A program made the position numbers and the translations under genes. Of a stretch of DNA of 64,000 bases, positions 1 to 7,421 are shown piece after piece. The stretch is taken from NCBI GenBank assembly GCA_027624855.1, contig JAQBTQ010000007.1, positions 1 through 64,000 on the forward strand, in the 5' to 3' direction. Position 1 is the stretch's first letter. Every line of letters starts with the position of its first letter. The notes beneath the pieces were generated by a model that saw nothing but the letters and a program-made list of their open reading frames with translations, had not been told where the DNA came from and did no database searches. The stretch comes from Bacteroidota bacterium. GTDB taxonomy: Bacteria; Bacteroidota; Bacteroidia; Flavobacteriales_D; Sanyastnellaceae.

Positions 1-1
1 G

Positions 2-1009
2 TCTGACATTTTCATCGGCGGCGAAGCGTTGGATGTAACAGGTGGTAGTCCAGTCTTGTATCAACACCTTTTCTGGTTCCTTGGTCACCCAGAGGTATAC
101 ATCGTACTATTGCCAGCATTGGGAATTAGTTCGGAAGTCATCGCAACCAATGCTCGGAAGCCCATCTTTGGGTACAAGGCGATGGTAGGGTCAATCTTGG
201 GAATTGGTTTTCTGAGCTTCATCGTTTGGGGACACCACATGTTTGTCACAGGAATGAACCCATTCTTGGGCTCGGTATTTGTTTTCACCACGTTGTTGAT
301 TGCCATTCCTTCAGCGGTGAAGGCATTTAACTACATCACCACCTTGTGGCAAGGCAATATCCGGTTCACACCAGCAATGTTATTTAGCATTGGTCTGGTG
401 AGCACATTTGTGACGGGAGGATTGACGGGAATCATTCTTGCAGATTCAGCTTTGGACGTCAACGTTCACGACACCTATTTCGTAGTGGCCCACTTCCACA
501 TCGTCATGGGGATGTCTGCCATTTTTGGCATGCTGGCAGGAATTTATCATTGGTTCCCTAAAATGTTCGGGCGAATGATGAATACGAAACTTGGCTACGC
601 CCACTTTTGGGTTACGTTGATCGCTGGTTATGGCGTATTCTTCCCGATGCACTTTGTGGGAATTGCAGGAGCTCCTCGGAGGTACTACGAATACAGCAAT
701 TTCGATTTCTTGGATTCGGTCATGGACCTTCAACCTGTGATCTCAACCTTTGCCATCATCGGCGCGATTGGTCAATTGTTCTTCTTGTTCAATTTCTTCT
801 ATAGCATTTTCTACGGACAAAAAGCGGTGCAGAACCCTTGGAAGTCGAATACATTGGAATGGACAACTCCAGTTAAACACGTACACGGCAATTGGGAAGG
901 AGCGTTGCCTGTAGTGCATCGTTGGGCTTATGATTATTCAAATCCAGCTCACGAGGACGACTTTGTCCCACAGACAACGCCAGCTATAGCCGGCGAGGAA
1001 ATCCATTAG
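2..1009 (+). CDS. ctaD: cytochrome c oxidase subunit I, 3' part
   Basis: This is the C-terminal ~335 residues of the haem-copper oxidase catalytic subunit, which reduces O2 to water in the inner membrane and pumps protons. The reading frame is open from base 2, so the gene begins before the window. Visible motifs are HPEVY (Cu_B histidine with the cross-linked tyrosine, residues 29-33 of the fragment), the HH pair of Cu_B ligands in WGHHMFVTG, the K-channel lysine in SAVKAFNY, and HFHIVMG with the haem a3 and haem a histidines. Several hydrophobic helices follow. The C-terminus is hydrophilic (PQTTPAIAGEE). A hairpin terminator follows, so this is probably the last gene of a cox operon lying upstream. 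Identification is secure; only the N-terminal part is missing. Confidence 0.96.
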   Translation, partial: SDIFIGGEALDVTGGSPVLYQHLFWFLGHPEVYIVLLPALGISSEVIATNARKPIFGYKAMVGSILGIGFLSFIVWGHHMFVTGMNPFLGSVFVFTTLLIAIPSAVKAFNYITTLWQGNIRFTPAMLFSIGLVSTFVTGGLTGIILADSALDVNVHDTYFVVAHFHIVMGMSAIFGMLAGIYHWFPKMFGRMMNTKLGYAHFWVTLIAGYGVFFPMHFVGIAGAPRRYYEYSNFDFLDSVMDLQPVISTFAIIGAIGQLFFLFNFFYSIFYGQKAVQNPWKSNTLEWTTPVKHVHGNWEGALPVVHRWAYDYSNPAHEDDFVPQTTPAIAGEEIH

Positions 1010-1031
1010 AGCTACAAGACATTTGATAAAG

Positions 1032-1063
1032 AGCCTCATCGATTGAATTGATGGGGCTTTTTT
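1032..1063 (+). terminator. rho-independent terminator after ctaD
   Basis: A 9-bp stem AGCCTCATC / GATGGGGCT (one G-T pair) closes a 9-base loop and runs into seven or so T residues. It lies 22 bases after the ctaD stop and 26 bases before ruvB, separating the two transcription units. Confidence 0.8.
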
Positions 1064-1089
1064 ATGCCTATCCGAATTAAATTGCATCC

Positions 1090-2124
1090 ATGATTGAGGA
1101 TTTTGACCTGCGAAATGAAGCGGAACAACCAACCGATGGAGAGCTCGATCGGGTGCTCAGGCCTGCCCGCTTTGAAGATTTCACAGGGCAACGGGCAGCA
1201 TTGGAAAACTTAGGGGTATTTGTTCAGGCCGCTTCTAAGCGCGGCGAATCATTGGATCACACCTTGTTGCATGGTCCCCCTGGTTTAGGAAAAACGACGC
1301 TTGCGAACATCATTGCCAATGAGCTTGATGTTTCGGTTCGTACGACGTCGGGACCTGTCTTGGATAAGCCGGGTGATCTGGCAGGTCTCTTGACCAATCT
1401 GGAAACAAACGATGTGCTTTTCATTGATGAGATCCATCGTCTCTCGCCCGTGGTGGAAGAGTACTTGTACAGTGCCATGGAAGATTTTCGGATTGATTTG
1501 GTCATCGATACCGGACCCAATGCGCGGACGGTCCAGATTGAATTAAATCCTTTTACGCTGGTTGGGGCAACAACGCGTTCAGGCTTGTTGACTGCACCGT
1601 TGCGTGCCCGGTTTGGCATCAACTTGCGATTGCAGTATTACGATGCCAAAACGCTGACCGATATTGTCGAAAGAAGTGCCGGGATATTGAATATTCCCAT
1701 TGAACAAGCGGCCGCTTATGAAATTGCGTCGCGTTCAAGAGGAACCCCGAGAATTGCGAATGCATTGCTGAGGCGAGTGCGGGATTTTGCAGAAATCAAA
1801 GGTGACGGCGTGATCAACCTGAGCATTACGGAGTTTGCATTGGATGCGTTGAATGTGGACCGGAAGGGATTGGATGAAATGGACAATCGCATCCTGACTG
1901 CGCTCATTGATAAATTCAATGGAGGTCCAGTAGGAGCCTCAACCATCGCTACTGCCATTGGCGAGAATCCAGGAACCTTGGAAGAGGTTTATGAGCCTTA
2001 TCTCATTCAGGAAGGGTTGTTGGTGAGGACCCCTCGCGGAAGACAAGCCACTCCCGCGGCGTATCACCACTTGGGCAGATCGCAATCTGGCAAATCTGGG
2101 TCTTTGTTTGCCGATGAATCATGA
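1090..2124 (+). CDS. ruvB: Holliday junction branch migration helicase RuvB
   Basis: RuvB is the hexameric AAA+ motor that drives branch migration of Holliday junctions with RuvA (its gene is at 29.7 kb, unlinked) and RuvC. The 344-residue length is normal. Visible motifs are Walker [10 protein letters not shown] (residues 62-70), Walker B FIDEIHRL (about 111-118), sensor 1 GATTRSG and the arginine-finger region RARFG, followed by the winged-helix DNA-binding domain ([10 protein letters not shown] and RTPRGRQAT). The stop overlaps the queG start (ATGA), which suggests co-transcription and coupled translation. Confidence 0.97.
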   Translation: MIEDFDLRNEAEQPTDGELDRVLRPARFEDFTGQRAALENLGVFVQAASKRGESLDHTLLHGPPGLGKTTLANIIANELDVSVRTTSGPVLDKPGDLAGLLTNLETNDVLFIDEIHRLSPVVEEYLYSAMEDFRIDLVIDTGPNARTVQIELNPFTLVGATTRSGLLTAPLRARFGINLRLQYYDAKTLTDIVERSAGILNIPIEQAAAYEIASRSRGTPRIANALLRRVRDFAEIKGDGVINLSITEFALDALNVDRKGLDEMDNRILTALIDKFNGGPVGASTIATAIGENPGTLEEVYEPYLIQEGLLVRTPRGRQATPAAYHHLGRSQSGKSGSLFADES

Positions 2125-3059
2125 TGCAGTCTGATCTTGACGCAAGGAGCAGGAAGGAAGCATTGATTCGCAAGGCCAAAGAATTTGGATTTGCTCAAGT
2201 TGGAGTGTCTCAGGCCGGATTTCTAGAAGGGGAAGCGTCGCGATTGGAGGAGTGGTTGAAGCGTGGATACGCGGGTGAAATGGGTTATCTGGAGCGGAAT
2301 GTGGACATGCGGTTGGACCCGCGAAAACTCGTCCCAGAAGCAAAGACTGTGGTTTCGTTGCTATTCAACTATCATACAGAAAAAGGGCCGACTGATGCAG
2401 AATCACCACGCATAGCCACATATGCTTATGGAAAAGACTACCATCATGTCTTGAAGTGGAAGCTAAAGGAACTCATGAAATGGGCGCAGTCAGAATGGGG
2501 TGAAATAGCGGGCCGCGTTTTCGTTGACTCAGCGCCCGTCCACGAACGCGCCTGGGCAGCCAAGAGCGGCCTAGGATGGGTAGGGAAAAACAGTTTACTG
2601 CTCAATCAGAAAATGGGCAGCTTCTTTTTCATTGCGGAGATGATATTGGACATTGAACTCGAACCAGATGGGCCCACATCGGATCACTGTGGATCTTGTA
2701 CGCGATGCATTGACGCTTGTCCAACGGGTGCGATCATTCAACCTGAGGTAGTCGATGGTTCAAAGTGCATCAGCTATTTCACCATTGAGCTGCGGGGCGC
2801 CATTCCGGAACCGGTTCATCGCCACCTGGCTCCATGGGTGTTTGGCTGTGACATTTGTCAAGACGTTTGTCCGTGGAATCGCCATGCTCAGCAACATGAG
2901 GAAGCAGAATGGAACCCGCACGAAAAGCTGCTTTCCATGAATCGTAAGGATTGGGAAGAAATGACTGAAGAAACCTTCAATGAGGTCTTTCGAGGAACTG
3001 CTGTGAAGCGGGCCGGTTATGAAGGGATCATGCGAAATGTCCAATCTGCATTCAAGTGA
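2121..3059 (+). CDS. queG: epoxyqueuosine reductase QueG
   Basis: QueG is a cytosolic cobalamin- and iron-sulfur-dependent enzyme that reduces epoxyqueuosine to queuosine in the wobble position of tRNAs, the last step of the pathway. The 312 residues contain the conserved segment [20 protein letters not shown] with the catalytic aspartate, and two ferredoxin-like 4Fe-4S motifs: [12 protein letters not shown] at about residue 190 and [11 protein letters not shown] at about residue 243. There are two tandem ATG codons (2121 and 2124). The first overlaps the ruvB stop and fits translational coupling. The family often carries a C-terminal HEAT extension; this copy ends soon after the second cluster, as is common in Bacteroidota. 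Confidence 0.95.
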   Translation: MMQSDLDARSRKEALIRKAKEFGFAQVGVSQAGFLEGEASRLEEWLKRGYAGEMGYLERNVDMRLDPRKLVPEAKTVVSLLFNYHTEKGPTDAESPRIATYAYGKDYHHVLKWKLKELMKWAQSEWGEIAGRVFVDSAPVHERAWAAKSGLGWVGKNSLLLNQKMGSFFFIAEMILDIELEPDGPTSDHCGSCTRCIDACPTGAIIQPEVVDGSKCISYFTIELRGAIPEPVHRHLAPWVFGCDICQDVCPWNRHAQQHEEAEWNPHEKLLSMNRKDWEEMTEETFNEVFRGTAVKRAGYEGIMRNVQSAFK

Positions 3060-3249
3060 ATGCGTAATTCCGAAAGGTCCTTTCTATTGTCTTGCCGTGG
3101 GAATGCTTGAATTGTTCCAAGCACCAAACTTTGAATTTTTGTAAGTCGTCTCCTTTCAAATGTCGAATGGATTTTTTCAATTCCCGCACGAACAATTTGC
3201 GGTTGGTGCTCACGCGGAGCAACACTTTTTTACATAATTCAAGCATCAT
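3052..3249 (-). CDS. small lysine-rich conserved-looking protein, function unknown
   Basis: This is a 65-residue basic protein with regularly spaced leucines, KKSIRHLKGDDLQKFKVWCL being typical. That suggests two amphipathic helices. It resembles small stand-alone proteins I remember from other Bacteroidota genomes, but I cannot name a family. It fills the only space between queG and trhO and its 3' end overlaps that of queG by 8 bases. Tandem ATG codons (3249 and 3246) are possible starts. The forward-strand reading frame at the same place has no protein-like composition. No function is assigned; the main doubt is whether the gene is real. Confidence 0.55.
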   Translation of the reverse strand: MMLELCKKVLLRVSTNRKLFVRELKKSIRHLKGDDLQKFKVWCLEQFKHSHGKTIERTFRNYAFT

Positions 3250-3293
3250 TGGGCTTTTATGGAAAGTCAGGAGTCACGCTCAGAATCCTTTGA

Positions 3294-3311
3294 CTTAACG
3301 TTCAAGTTAAG
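3294..3311. promoter_or_regulatory. inverted repeat between the small gene and trhO
   Basis: CTTAAC-GTTCAA-GTTAAG is a perfect 6-bp inverted repeat with a 6-base spacer. It lies in the 132-base gap between the divergent small gene and trhO, just upstream of a TATCTTTA box. The position suits an operator, but a short repeat like this can occur by chance. Confidence 0.3.
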
Positions 3312-3318
3312 GATATCG

Positions 3319-3326
3319 TATCTTTA
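3319..3326 (+). promoter_or_regulatory. possible trhO promoter -7 box (TATCTTTA)
   Basis: This matches seven of eight positions of the Bacteroidota -7 consensus TAnnTTTG and lies 55 bases before the chosen trhO start. The nearest TTTG upstream is 26 bases away, too far for a good -33 element. Confidence 0.35.
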
Positions 3327-3381
3327 TCCAAGTTTAATTATTGACCCTCCGCGCTGGAGAGGCACTGTGACTTGTAATCGC

Positions 3382-4407
3382 ATGAAGCAACTGCGCAATT
3401 TGGTCGATCGTAAGGTGCTGTTGGAACGCATGCACGAGAACGGCGAGGATCGGACAACCGTCTCGTTTTATCGTTATGCACACATCCACAACCCCACCTT
3501 CTTTCGAGATTATTTATTCCTGCACTGGGAAGATTTTGGAGTTCTTGGCCGCATTTATGTTGCCAAGGAAGGAATCAATGCTCAGCTCTCGGTTCCAACG
3601 AAACGATTCGAAGAATTCAAAGATCATCTTTACAGCATTTCCTTCTTGGAAGGAATTCGTCTGAATGTTACTGTCGACGAGGGAAAGTCATTTTTCAAGT
3701 TGACTGTAAAAGTCAAAGAGAAAATCGTTGCGGATGGATTGAACGACGAAGCATTTGATGTATGCAAGACAGGCGTGCACCTTGACGCAGTTTCTTTTAA
3801 TGAGCTAACATCCAACGAGGATACGATCTTGGTTGATATGCGAAATCATTATGAAAGTGAGGTTGGGCATTTTAGAGGAGCCATCACTCCCGATGCGGAT
3901 ACGTTTCGTGACGAGATTGAAATGGTGGAGAAAATGCTTCAGGGAAAAGAAGATCAGAACATCGTGATGTATTGCACCGGAGGAATAAGGTGTGAAAAAG
4001 CTTCAGCATGGTTGAAACACCGGGGATTTCCCAATGTCCATCAATTGGAAGGAGGCATCATTGAATACACCCGTCAAGTCAGAAACCAGGGATTAGAGAA
4101 TCGGTTTGTTGGAAAAAATTTCGTTTTCGATGAACGCTTATCAGAGCGCATTACGCCAGATGTCATTTCAGAATGTCATCAATGCGGAACGCCCTGTGAT
4201 GATCATACCAATTGTAGGAATGTTGGTTGCAATTTGCTTTTCATTCAGTGCGCTTCCTGTTCGGAGAAACACGAGGGAACATGTGGAACGAGCTGTCAGG
4301 AAATCATTCACATGTCCGAAGAAGAACAACGTGCGTTGCGAAGAGGAAAAAAAGACAGCGCTAGAATTTTTAATAAGGGACGGTTGCGGGATCAATACAA
4401 GCCTTGA
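3382..4407 (+). CDS. trhO: tRNA uridine 5-hydroxylase TrhO (rhodanese family)
   Basis: TrhO (YceA/UPF0176) uses O2 to hydroxylate U34 of tRNAs, giving 5-hydroxyuridine. The protein has the N-terminal ferredoxin-like domain (GRIYVAKEGINAQLS), a rhodanese domain with the active loop YCTGGIRC (first cysteine near residue 198) and a cysteine-rich tail (CHQCGTPCDDHTNC and CASCSEKHEGTC) that probably binds metal. The frame is open back to an ATG at 3259, but those 41 residues are not protein-like and cover the promoter region. I therefore chose the ATG at 3382, giving 341 residues, the usual size. The stop abuts that of the convergent gene. Confidence 0.93.
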   Translation: MKQLRNLVDRKVLLERMHENGEDRTTVSFYRYAHIHNPTFFRDYLFLHWEDFGVLGRIYVAKEGINAQLSVPTKRFEEFKDHLYSISFLEGIRLNVTVDEGKSFFKLTVKVKEKIVADGLNDEAFDVCKTGVHLDAVSFNELTSNEDTILVDMRNHYESEVGHFRGAITPDADTFRDEIEMVEKMLQGKEDQNIVMYCTGGIRCEKASAWLKHRGFPNVHQLEGGIIEYTRQVRNQGLENRFVGKNFVFDERLSERITPDVISECHQCGTPCDDHTNCRNVGCNLLFIQCASCSEKHEGTCGTSCQEIIHMSEEEQRALRRGKKDSARIFNKGRLRDQYKP

Positions 4408-5118
4408 TTACGGCTTAAACTCCTTTGCTCCATCTAAGATGTAATTCATCTGGTAGATATCGTCGGCGTTGAGCCGGAACTTACCAGCGAATGTGAGCCG
4501 CTCATCTGTTTGGTACACCCTGGGGGATTTACCATCAAAGCGCAAATCAATCACAGATTCAGGCCCAGCTCCGCCACAAAAAAAACAATTGGCAAAAGGA
4601 TACCGGCTCAATACATAGAAGTCTTCGTCCAAGTCCACGGGAATGACGTATCCCGTGATGTACACGGATTCACTTTCCAAATTGTTCACGGTACTTCCAA
4701 AGGTGGGCTTCCAGTAATAAGCGTCCAATTCTTCGATGTAAACATCTTTGAATTCTACATCTTCTAACGTTTTCCAAGTCAGTTCGGAATACCCATCAAT
4801 GACTTCACCTGGAGCGGAGGTGGCCTCATCAATAGGAGCGGCGGTGGCCTCATCTACGGAAGATGATTCCTCGATGGTGGAGATCAATTCTGCTGATTCC
4901 TCCGTTATTTCCTCTGTTGATTCGAAGTCCGCCTCTGAAAGGCGATTCGTCGGCATCATCGAAGCCGCTTTGACCGCCGTCGATGTTCGCTCAGCTTCAA
5001 CCGATGGATGACAATAAGAACTTAGGTCCAACATGGATATGGTCAGTAACCCCAAGGCGCCTATCCACCAAACGTTCTTAAATCGAACTTTATGAAGGGG
5101 TGACTTAGTTTGATTCAT
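4408..5118 (-). CDS. DUF3299-like exported protein of an ABC operon
   Basis: This 236-residue protein has one N-terminal hydrophobic segment (WWIGALGLLTISMLDL), then an acidic, serine- and threonine-rich linker of about 80 residues, then a C-terminal domain resembling DUF3299. That domain contains VYITGYVIPVDLDEDFYVLS and the cysteine motif NCFFCGGAGPES. It is probably anchored in the inner membrane or exported. It is the last gene of a three-gene operon and its start overlaps the permease stop (ATGA). From memory, DUF3299 genes travel with FtsX-like ABC transporters, including a zinc-linked Vibrio cluster, so a metal-related envelope role is possible but not shown here. The low-complexity linker is unlike its neighbours. 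Confidence 0.75.
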   Translation of the reverse strand: MNQTKSPLHKVRFKNVWWIGALGLLTISMLDLSSYCHPSVEAERTSTAVKAASMMPTNRLSEADFESTEEITEESAELISTIEESSSVDEATAAPIDEATSAPGEVIDGYSELTWKTLEDVEFKDVYIEELDAYYWKPTFGSTVNNLESESVYITGYVIPVDLDEDFYVLSRYPFANCFFCGGAGPESVIDLRFDGKSPRVYQTDERLTFAGKFRLNADDIYQMNYILDGAKEFKP

Positions 5119-6299
5119 GTTGCGTCTGTCAATGTTCTCGAAGGATCAATTTTCATGGCGGAAATTCCAGGAATGGAAGCCGCCAAAAGCCCAACAAATA
5201 TAGCCAATCCCAAAAGCTGCCACTCTGTTGTCATCATGCCGAGTCCATCCCAGTCATAATGGAATTTATTTTCAACCAATTGTGCCAGGCCAAATAAACC
5301 AATTCGACTGATAAAGAGGCCCAAAATAGCACCACCACTGCTCAAAATTCCGCCCTCCAATAATAAAAGGAAGAGCAACCCTTTGCGCGAACCACCCATT
5401 GTTCGCAGCAATGCCAATTCGTATCGCCGTGCGAGCAGGTTGTCATAAACAGAAATGAAAATGCTGGCAAAACTGATGAACATGATCAGCACGGCAATGG
5501 CTCGAAGGGTGTTCATTCCGATGCCAAAATTTTGTGTCAATCGATTGATTTCAATCGCCGGTAATGCCACCTGCATGTTGGTTTCTCGAATGGTGTTTGG
5601 TATGGTAAGCACCGCCAGGGGGTTACGTTTCTTCAACAAAACAGCAGTAATCTCCCGATCGGCAAGTGCAATCGAGTCGCCGTGTGTTTCGTGAACCCCC
5701 CAAATGGTTTCAATGTCACATAGCAACAGCTGGTCTAATACGCTTCCGCTTTTTTCCAAAATGCCGACGACACGAAAAGTTTTGTCCATGTGGACATCAG
5801 TCTCGTCTTGCAATCCGTGGGCACTAAAAAATTCATCACCCAAACGCAAACCGGTTGTTTCAGCAACCTGTGATCCCACCACCACTTCAAAAGGTGCTTC
5901 AAATGGCACTCCTTCGGACCATTGGGCTTGATAGTGTTCGGTGTAATCCCTTGTGCTGCCTACGATGCGAAATCCACGGTAATTGTCCCCGTATGCCAAT
6001 GGTATTCCTTGGGCGATATACGGATGGCGCATGACTTTTTCAGCGTCTGCGAGTCGGATGTTTCCAGTTGGAGCATCAACATGATACACGTTGGCTAAAA
6101 TCAATTGCAAGGGGCTGCCCTTGGCACCCAATACCAAATCGATGTCTTCTATGTTTCGATCGAATGTATCTGACAGTTGTCGTTCCGTGAGCATCAGCAA
6201 GCTGACCAAGCCCACACCAAAAGCCAAAAGCACCAAGCTCAGGCCTGTTTGAAGTTTCTTCAACCCCAGATTCCGCCATGCGATGTAAAACCAATTCAT
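5115..6299 (-). CDS. FtsX/MacB-family ABC transporter permease
   Basis: This 394-residue inner-membrane protein has the FtsX/LolC layout. There is one N-terminal transmembrane helix (GLSLVLLAFGVGLVSLLML), a large periplasmic domain of roughly 230 residues, then three C-terminal helices (IAVLIMFISFASIFISVY; FLLLLEGGILSSGGAILGLF; LLGLAIFVGLLAASIPGI). Such permeases usually act mechanically on lipoproteins, envelope proteins or substrates in the periplasm rather than as classical importers. The gene overlaps the ATPase gene upstream and the DUF3299-like gene downstream by four bases each, so the three should form one complex or pathway. The substrate is unknown. Confidence 0.88.
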   Translation of the reverse strand: MNWFYIAWRNLGLKKLQTGLSLVLLAFGVGLVSLLMLTERQLSDTFDRNIEDIDLVLGAKGSPLQLILANVYHVDAPTGNIRLADAEKVMRHPYIAQGIPLAYGDNYRGFRIVGSTRDYTEHYQAQWSEGVPFEAPFEVVVGSQVAETTGLRLGDEFFSAHGLQDETDVHMDKTFRVVGILEKSGSVLDQLLLCDIETIWGVHETHGDSIALADREITAVLLKKRNPLAVLTIPNTIRETNMQVALPAIEINRLTQNFGIGMNTLRAIAVLIMFISFASIFISVYDNLLARRYELALLRTMGGSRKGLLFLLLLEGGILSSGGAILGLFISRIGLFGLAQLVENKFHYDWDGLGMMTTEWQLLGLAIFVGLLAASIPGISAMKIDPSRTLTDAT

Positions 6300-6946
6300 G
6301 ACGCAGCTGTAAGGGGGTTCAATGAGACGCGATTGGGGTATCGGTCTTTGAGCCGTTGGTCGTGTGTTACGATTACCAGTGTGGCGCCGACTTCTTGTGT
6401 TTGTTCTTCCAACAATGAAATCACGGCTTCGGTGCTTTCGTCATCGAGTGCACTTGTCGGTTCATCAGCGAGCACAATGGCCGGTTGATGAATCAACGCA
6501 CGCGCTATTCCGGCGCGCTGTTGCTCTCCAACGCTGAGATTTCTTGGGCGCTCATGCGCTTTATGGCCAATCCCTAGCTTATCGAGGAGTGTCTTTGCTT
6601 GGCTTTCATTGAATCTTTCTCCCAATAAAAAGGAGGGAATGGCAAGGTTTTCAATGACGCTGAGGCTTTGCAAAAAGTGGGATTTTTGAAAAACCAATCC
6701 AAAATGCTGTCCTCGAAATAGGTCGCGCTCTCGCTCGGAAAGGTCATTCAATGATTGGTTATTGATGAGGATGTTTCCTTTGCCTGGCTTGAGTATCCCA
6801 CACAAAAGATGCAGCAAAGTGGTCTTTCCTGATCCGGATTGCCCGAGCAATAGCAATTGTTCTCCCTTGCCACAGGCAATGTCGGGGAACGAAATCCATT
6901 CCGACTCTGTGTTGTATTGAAATCCTAATTGCTCGCAACGAATCAT
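6296..6946 (-). CDS. ABC transporter ATP-binding protein (LolD/MacB type)
   Basis: This 216-residue cytosolic ATPase of the LolD/FtsE/MacB class energises the adjacent permease. It has Walker A GQSGSGKTTL, a Q-loop in FGLVFQKSHFLQSL, signature motif LSVGEQQRAGIARAL, Walker B IVLADEPTSALD and the switch histidine in LVIVTHDQR. It is the first gene of the three-gene operon. A TAATTTCG box lies 7 bases before the start codon. The substrate of the system cannot be read from this subunit. Confidence 0.93.
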   Translation of the reverse strand: MIRCEQLGFQYNTESEWISFPDIACGKGEQLLLLGQSGSGKTTLLHLLCGILKPGKGNILINNQSLNDLSERERDLFRGQHFGLVFQKSHFLQSLSVIENLAIPSFLLGERFNESQAKTLLDKLGIGHKAHERPRNLSVGEQQRAGIARALIHQPAIVLADEPTSALDDESTEAVISLLEEQTQEVGATLVIVTHDQRLKDRYPNRVSLNPLTAAS

Positions 6947-6953
6947 TTCACAT

Positions 6954-6961
6954 CGAAATTA
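6954..6961 (-). promoter_or_regulatory. possible -7 box of the ABC operon (TAATTTCG)
   Basis: This matches TAnnTTTG with one change (TTCG). It is read on the minus strand and ends 7 bases upstream of the ATPase start codon. No clear -33 TTG is seen. Confidence 0.35.
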
Positions 6962-6992
6962 CAAACTGACGTCGGACATCGGCTCAATAAAT

Positions 6993-7000
6993 TACTTTTG
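6993..7000 (+). promoter_or_regulatory. -7 box TACTTTTG directly before a GTG start
   Basis: This is a perfect TAnnTTTG match ending four bases before the GTG at 7005. The predicted transcription start falls on the start codon, so the message would be leaderless. Confidence 0.5.
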
Positions 7001-7004
7001 AAAC

Positions 7005-7421
7005 GTGAATTTTCGTCAACGATTTCTGCGGTACGGCATTGGGGTCATCATTGGATTGTTCCTCAGTTTTTTCTTCTTCGGAGAACGGGGTTGCAACTGG
7101 ATGCCAGCGAAGCGAATTAAATCCCGTATGCAACTTGACGGGGTTCTGCCAGACGTGCAGCTGAGTTGCCTCATCGATTGTGAAGGGCTTTCACCAATTT
7201 CAATGCAAGACGTCGAGGCGTGGTTATTGGATTGCGAGGTGAATTTTTCAGCAAGCAATCCACGTCAGAATATCCCTTGCTATCATCTAGAAATGCCTGA
7301 GGAATCACCTTTCACCTCACTGCAAGTATGTTTTTTGGATTCCGTTGGACTCCTTTCTAACCCTGTGTTGCGGGATGGTCAATTTGACCGTTGCAATTGC
7401 GATGCTAATCTGAGCGAATGA
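7005..7421 (+). CDS. small membrane-anchored protein, function unknown
   Basis: This 138-residue protein has a basic N-terminus and one strong hydrophobic helix (GIGVIIGLFLSFFFFG) at about residues 11-26, followed by a soluble domain with five or so cysteines (LSCLIDCEG, LLDCEVN, IPCYHL, CNCDANLSE). It resembles small conserved hypothetical proteins that I remember in Flavobacteriales, but I cannot assign a family. The start is GTG, placed four bases after a perfect TAnnTTTG box. It is divergent from the ABC operon. Its stop lies in the loop of a terminator hairpin, and its last 17 bases overlap the convergent sugar dehydrogenase gene. Confidence 0.7.
   Translation: MNFRQRFLRYGIGVIIGLFLSFFFFGERGCNWMPAKRIKSRMQLDGVLPDVQLSCLIDCEGLSPISMQDVEAWLLDCEVNFSASNPRQNIPCYHLEMPEESPFTSLQVCFLDSVGLLSNPVLRDGQFDRCNCDANLSE

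Noticed and set aside
3259-3381. Longer N-terminus for TrhO from the ATG at 3259
   Set aside because: The added 41 residues are not protein-like, do not match the family and cover a promoter-like box and an inverted repeat.
4399-4416. AAGCC-ttgattac-GGCTT hairpin between trhO and the convergent operon
   Set aside because: The stem is only five pairs, lies within the two stop regions and has no T-run. It is not convincing as a terminator.
4748-5011. Serine-rich frame antisense to the DUF3299-like gene
   Set aside because: This is the same artefact, caused by the acidic Ser/Thr linker of the real gene.
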